Below are positions 62,110-64,000 of a DNA stretch of 64,000 bases, piece by piece. The position numbers and the translations under genes were made by a program. How positions within the stretch are numbered: the first letter of the stretch is position 1; the number at the start of each line of letters is the position of its first letter. Below the pieces are notes generated by a model. It made no database searches, was not told where the DNA came from, and saw only the letters and a program-made list of their open reading frames with translations. This DNA comes from Kineococcus endophyticus (GTDB lineage: Bacteria; Actinomycetota; Actinomycetes; Actinomycetales; Kineococcaceae): NCBI RefSeq assembly GCF_040796495.1, contig NZ_JBFNQN010000002.1, positions 310,001 to 374,000 of the forward strand. Reading direction: 5' to 3'.

Positions 62110-63122
62110 TCGGCTGGTACGTCCACCACCACGGCGCCGGGCACCTGCAACGGCTCGTCGCCGTGACCCGGCACCTGCGGACGCCCGTGACGGCGTTCAG
62201 CTCCGCACCCAGGCCGGCCGGTTTCCACGGCGACTGGGTTCCGCTGGAACGCGACGACACCCCACCCCTGGACCGCACCTCGGCGACGGCGGGCGGCCGG
62301 CTGCACTGGGTTCCCGAACACCACCCCGGGTTGCAGGAACGGCACGCCACGATCGCGGCCTGGATCGCGACCCACCGACCCCGGTTGTTCGTCACCGACG
62401 TCTCGGTGGAGGTGACCACGCTGGTCCGGTTGTGCGGGGTTCCCGTCGTCGTCGCCGCGATGCTCGGCGACCGCCACGACCCCGCGCACCGGCTCGGTCG
62501 CGACGTCGCACGCGCCCTGCTGGCGCCGTGGCCCGGCCCGCCCGTGGCCGAGCAGGACCCCGCCAGGTCCCCGGTCGTCCACGTGGGCGCGTTCTCCCGG
62601 TTCGACGGCCGGCCGACCTCCCCTGCGGCGACGCGGCCCGGAACCGTCCTCGTCCTGTGGGGCAGCGGTGGCCGCGACGTCACCGACGAGCAGTTCCACG
62701 CGGCGCAGGCGGCGACCCCGGGGTGGACGTGGGAGTTCCGCGTGCCGGGGTCCCCCCTCACCACCGGCGCGACCGGAGGCGCTGCGGGAGAAGACGTCTG
62801 GTCCGCGCTGCAACGGGCCGAGGTCGTCGTCGTGCACGGCGGCCACAACGCCGTCGCGGAGGTCGCCGCGGCCCGGCGCCCCGCCGTCGTGGTCGCGCAG
62901 GAACGGCCCTTCGACGAGCAGTTGCGCCGGGTGGACCTCCTGCGGGCCGAGGGACTCGTCGCGGTCGACGGCTGGCCGGCCGCGGACCGGTGGCCGGACC
63001 TGCTGCGCCAGGCCCGATCCGTGGGGCCGGGCCCCTGGCGGCGCTGGGCTCCCGGGGACGGGGCCGAACGCGCGGCCGCCTACCTCGACAGCGCGGCCGA
63101 CCGTGCCGGGGTTCCCGCGTGA
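62106..63122 (+). CDS. glycosyltransferase (GT28/MurG-like C-terminal domain)
   Basis: Protein of 338 aa. GWYVHHHGAGHLQRLVAVTRHL is the N-terminal glycine-rich acceptor loop of GT-B enzymes; VVVHGGHNAVAEVAAARRPAVVVAQERPFDEQ (about 242-274) is the UDP-sugar binding block of GT28/UGT proteins. GTGA overlaps on both sides. Confidence 0.78.
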   Translation: MIGWYVHHHGAGHLQRLVAVTRHLRTPVTAFSSAPRPAGFHGDWVPLERDDTPPLDRTSATAGGRLHWVPEHHPGLQERHATIAAWIATHRPRLFVTDVSVEVTTLVRLCGVPVVVAAMLGDRHDPAHRLGRDVARALLAPWPGPPVAEQDPARSPVVHVGAFSRFDGRPTSPAATRPGTVLVLWGSGGRDVTDEQFHAAQAATPGWTWEFRVPGSPLTTGATGGAAGEDVWSALQRAEVVVVHGGHNAVAEVAAARRPAVVVAQERPFDEQLRRVDLLRAEGLVAVDGWPAADRWPDLLRQARSVGPGPWRRWAPGDGAERAAAYLDSAADRAGVPA

Positions 63123-64000
63123 ACGGCCGGCGGACCGCCGTCCTGACGATCGTCTCCGGGCGCCACGACCACCTGCGCGGGCAGCTCCTCGGCCTGGCCC
63201 GGTCCCGGCGGCCACCGGCCTGGCACGTCGTGGCGGCCATGGGCGATCCCGGGATCCGCGCGGTGCTCGACTCCGTTCCCGCGGCGGAGGGGACGCGGCG
63301 CGTCGTCCTCGACGTCCCCGTCGCCGCCGACGGTGAACTTCCCCTGGCCGCGGCCCGGAACGCCGCGGCGGGCACGGCGACGGCCCTCGGCGCCGACCTC
63401 CTCGTCCTGCTCGACGTCGACTGCGTCCCCGCACCAGGACTCGTCGGGGCCTACGAGGACGCCGCCCACCGTGTGGCCGACGTTCCCGGACCGCGGTTGC
63501 TCTGCGGCCCCGTGGCGTACCTGCCCCCGGAGGTCCGGGTCCACGACGCCACCGACCTCGACCGGCTCCCCGGGGCCGCAGAACCGCACGCCGCGCGACC
63601 GGCTCCGGCCCCGGGCGAGGTCGTGCGCGCCTCGGAGTCGCAGTGGTGGTTGTTCTGGTCGTTGTCGTTCGCCGTGACCGCCGCCGACTGGGCGTCGTTC
63701 GGGGGTTTCTGCGAGGAGTTCCGCGGCTACGGTGGCGAGGACACCGACGTCGCCGCCACCGTGCGGGAACTCGGGGGTGCGCTGTTCTGGGTCGGCGGCG
63801 CCGAGGCGTTCCACCAGCACCACCCGACGCGGAACCCGCCCGTGCAGCACGTCGCGGCGATCCTGCGCAACGGCGCGGTGTTCCACCGTCGGTGGGGGTG
63901 GTGGCCCATGACGGGCTGGCTCGAGCAGTTCCGCGCCGCGGGCCTCGTCGACTACGACGCCGCGACGCGGTCCTGGACGGCCGCGACCCCGCGGGGGGTT
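63119..64000 (+). CDS. GT2-like (GT-A) glycosyltransferase, truncated by window end
   Basis: GTG at 63119 overlaps the previous stop; the frame stays open for 294 codons to the window edge. AVLTIVSGRHDHLRGQL start, DxD-type LVLLDVDCVPAPGL (about 98-111), and the C-terminal acid motif FRGYGGEDTDVAATVRELGG (about 201-220) with following HQHHP, as in GT2/GT7/GT27-like enzymes. Likely builds an oligosaccharide together with the two upstream enzymes. Confidence 0.8.
   Translation, partial: MNGRRTAVLTIVSGRHDHLRGQLLGLARSRRPPAWHVVAAMGDPGIRAVLDSVPAAEGTRRVVLDVPVAADGELPLAAARNAAAGTATALGADLLVLLDVDCVPAPGLVGAYEDAAHRVADVPGPRLLCGPVAYLPPEVRVHDATDLDRLPGAAEPHAARPAPAPGEVVRASESQWWLFWSLSFAVTAADWASFGGFCEEFRGYGGEDTDVAATVRELGGALFWVGGAEAFHQHHPTRNPPVQHVAAILRNGAVFHRRWGWWPMTGWLEQFRAAGLVDYDAATRSWTAATPRGV

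Overview
The window is very GC-rich, gene-dense, and full of GTG starts and four-base start/stop overlaps, as in actinomycetes. Several family clues (an Rpf-like LysM protein behind a c-di-AMP riboswitch, CWB2 cell-wall protein, HAIR element before clpB, SpoIIE-type and LOV phosphatases) fit a Kineococcus-like soil actinobacterium; the genus is an inference. No rRNA, tRNA, CRISPR array, phage or IS element was seen.

Layout. 1-6.8 kb: PlsC-like acyltransferase, riboswitch plus resuscitation-promoting-factor-like protein, then a stress-signalling block (group 2 sigma factor, STAS protein, small Cys protein, PAS-GAF-PP2C phosphatase). 6.8-13.1 kb: TrmH-family methyltransferase, NatAB-type ABC exporter, a complete modE-like/modABC molybdate operon, an ankyrin protein. 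13.2-23.4 kb: sugar isomerase/oxidoreductase pair, two DedA proteins around a thioesterase, YigZ, RlmA-like methyltransferase, a short LemA-like protein, pyrE, xth, DUF1684, STAS, DUF2000 and AraC genes. 23.4-28.1 kb: an unrecognised 537-aa protein coupled to an M16-type peptidase, then prfC.

28.1-33.1 kb: an acid-sugar locus (ApnO-like oxidoisomerase, MFS carrier, TIM-barrel enzyme, GntR regulator) with two matching operators. 33.2-43.9 kb: AAA ATPase preceded by three 20-bp direct repeats, clpB, berberine-bridge-type oxidase, CWB2 protein, a catalytically dead alpha/beta hydrolase, RNase Z, a 37-aa acidic peptide, a 7TM-PAS-GGDEF protein and a secreted protein.

43.9-59.3 kb is a large tetritol/polyol catabolic island: a five-gene ABC transporter, two nearly identical erythritol/L-threitol-type dehydrogenases, two paralogous SorC regulators, an SDR dehydrogenase, a CsbX/RbtT-type MFS permease, an FGGY kinase and an RpiB-type isomerase. 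Matching operator-like motifs overlap the -35 boxes of both dehydrogenase genes. A plausible route is polyol uptake, oxidation to erythrulose, phosphorylation, and isomerisation to erythrose 4-phosphate; the acid-sugar locus 16 kb away may also yield erythrulose.

59.5-64 kb: CsbD stress protein, a LOV-PP2C photoreceptor phosphatase, and three overlapping glycosyltransferase genes, the last cut by the window edge. Many monocistronic genes show a TAnnnT-like box 6-7 nt before the start codon, suggesting widespread leaderless transcription.
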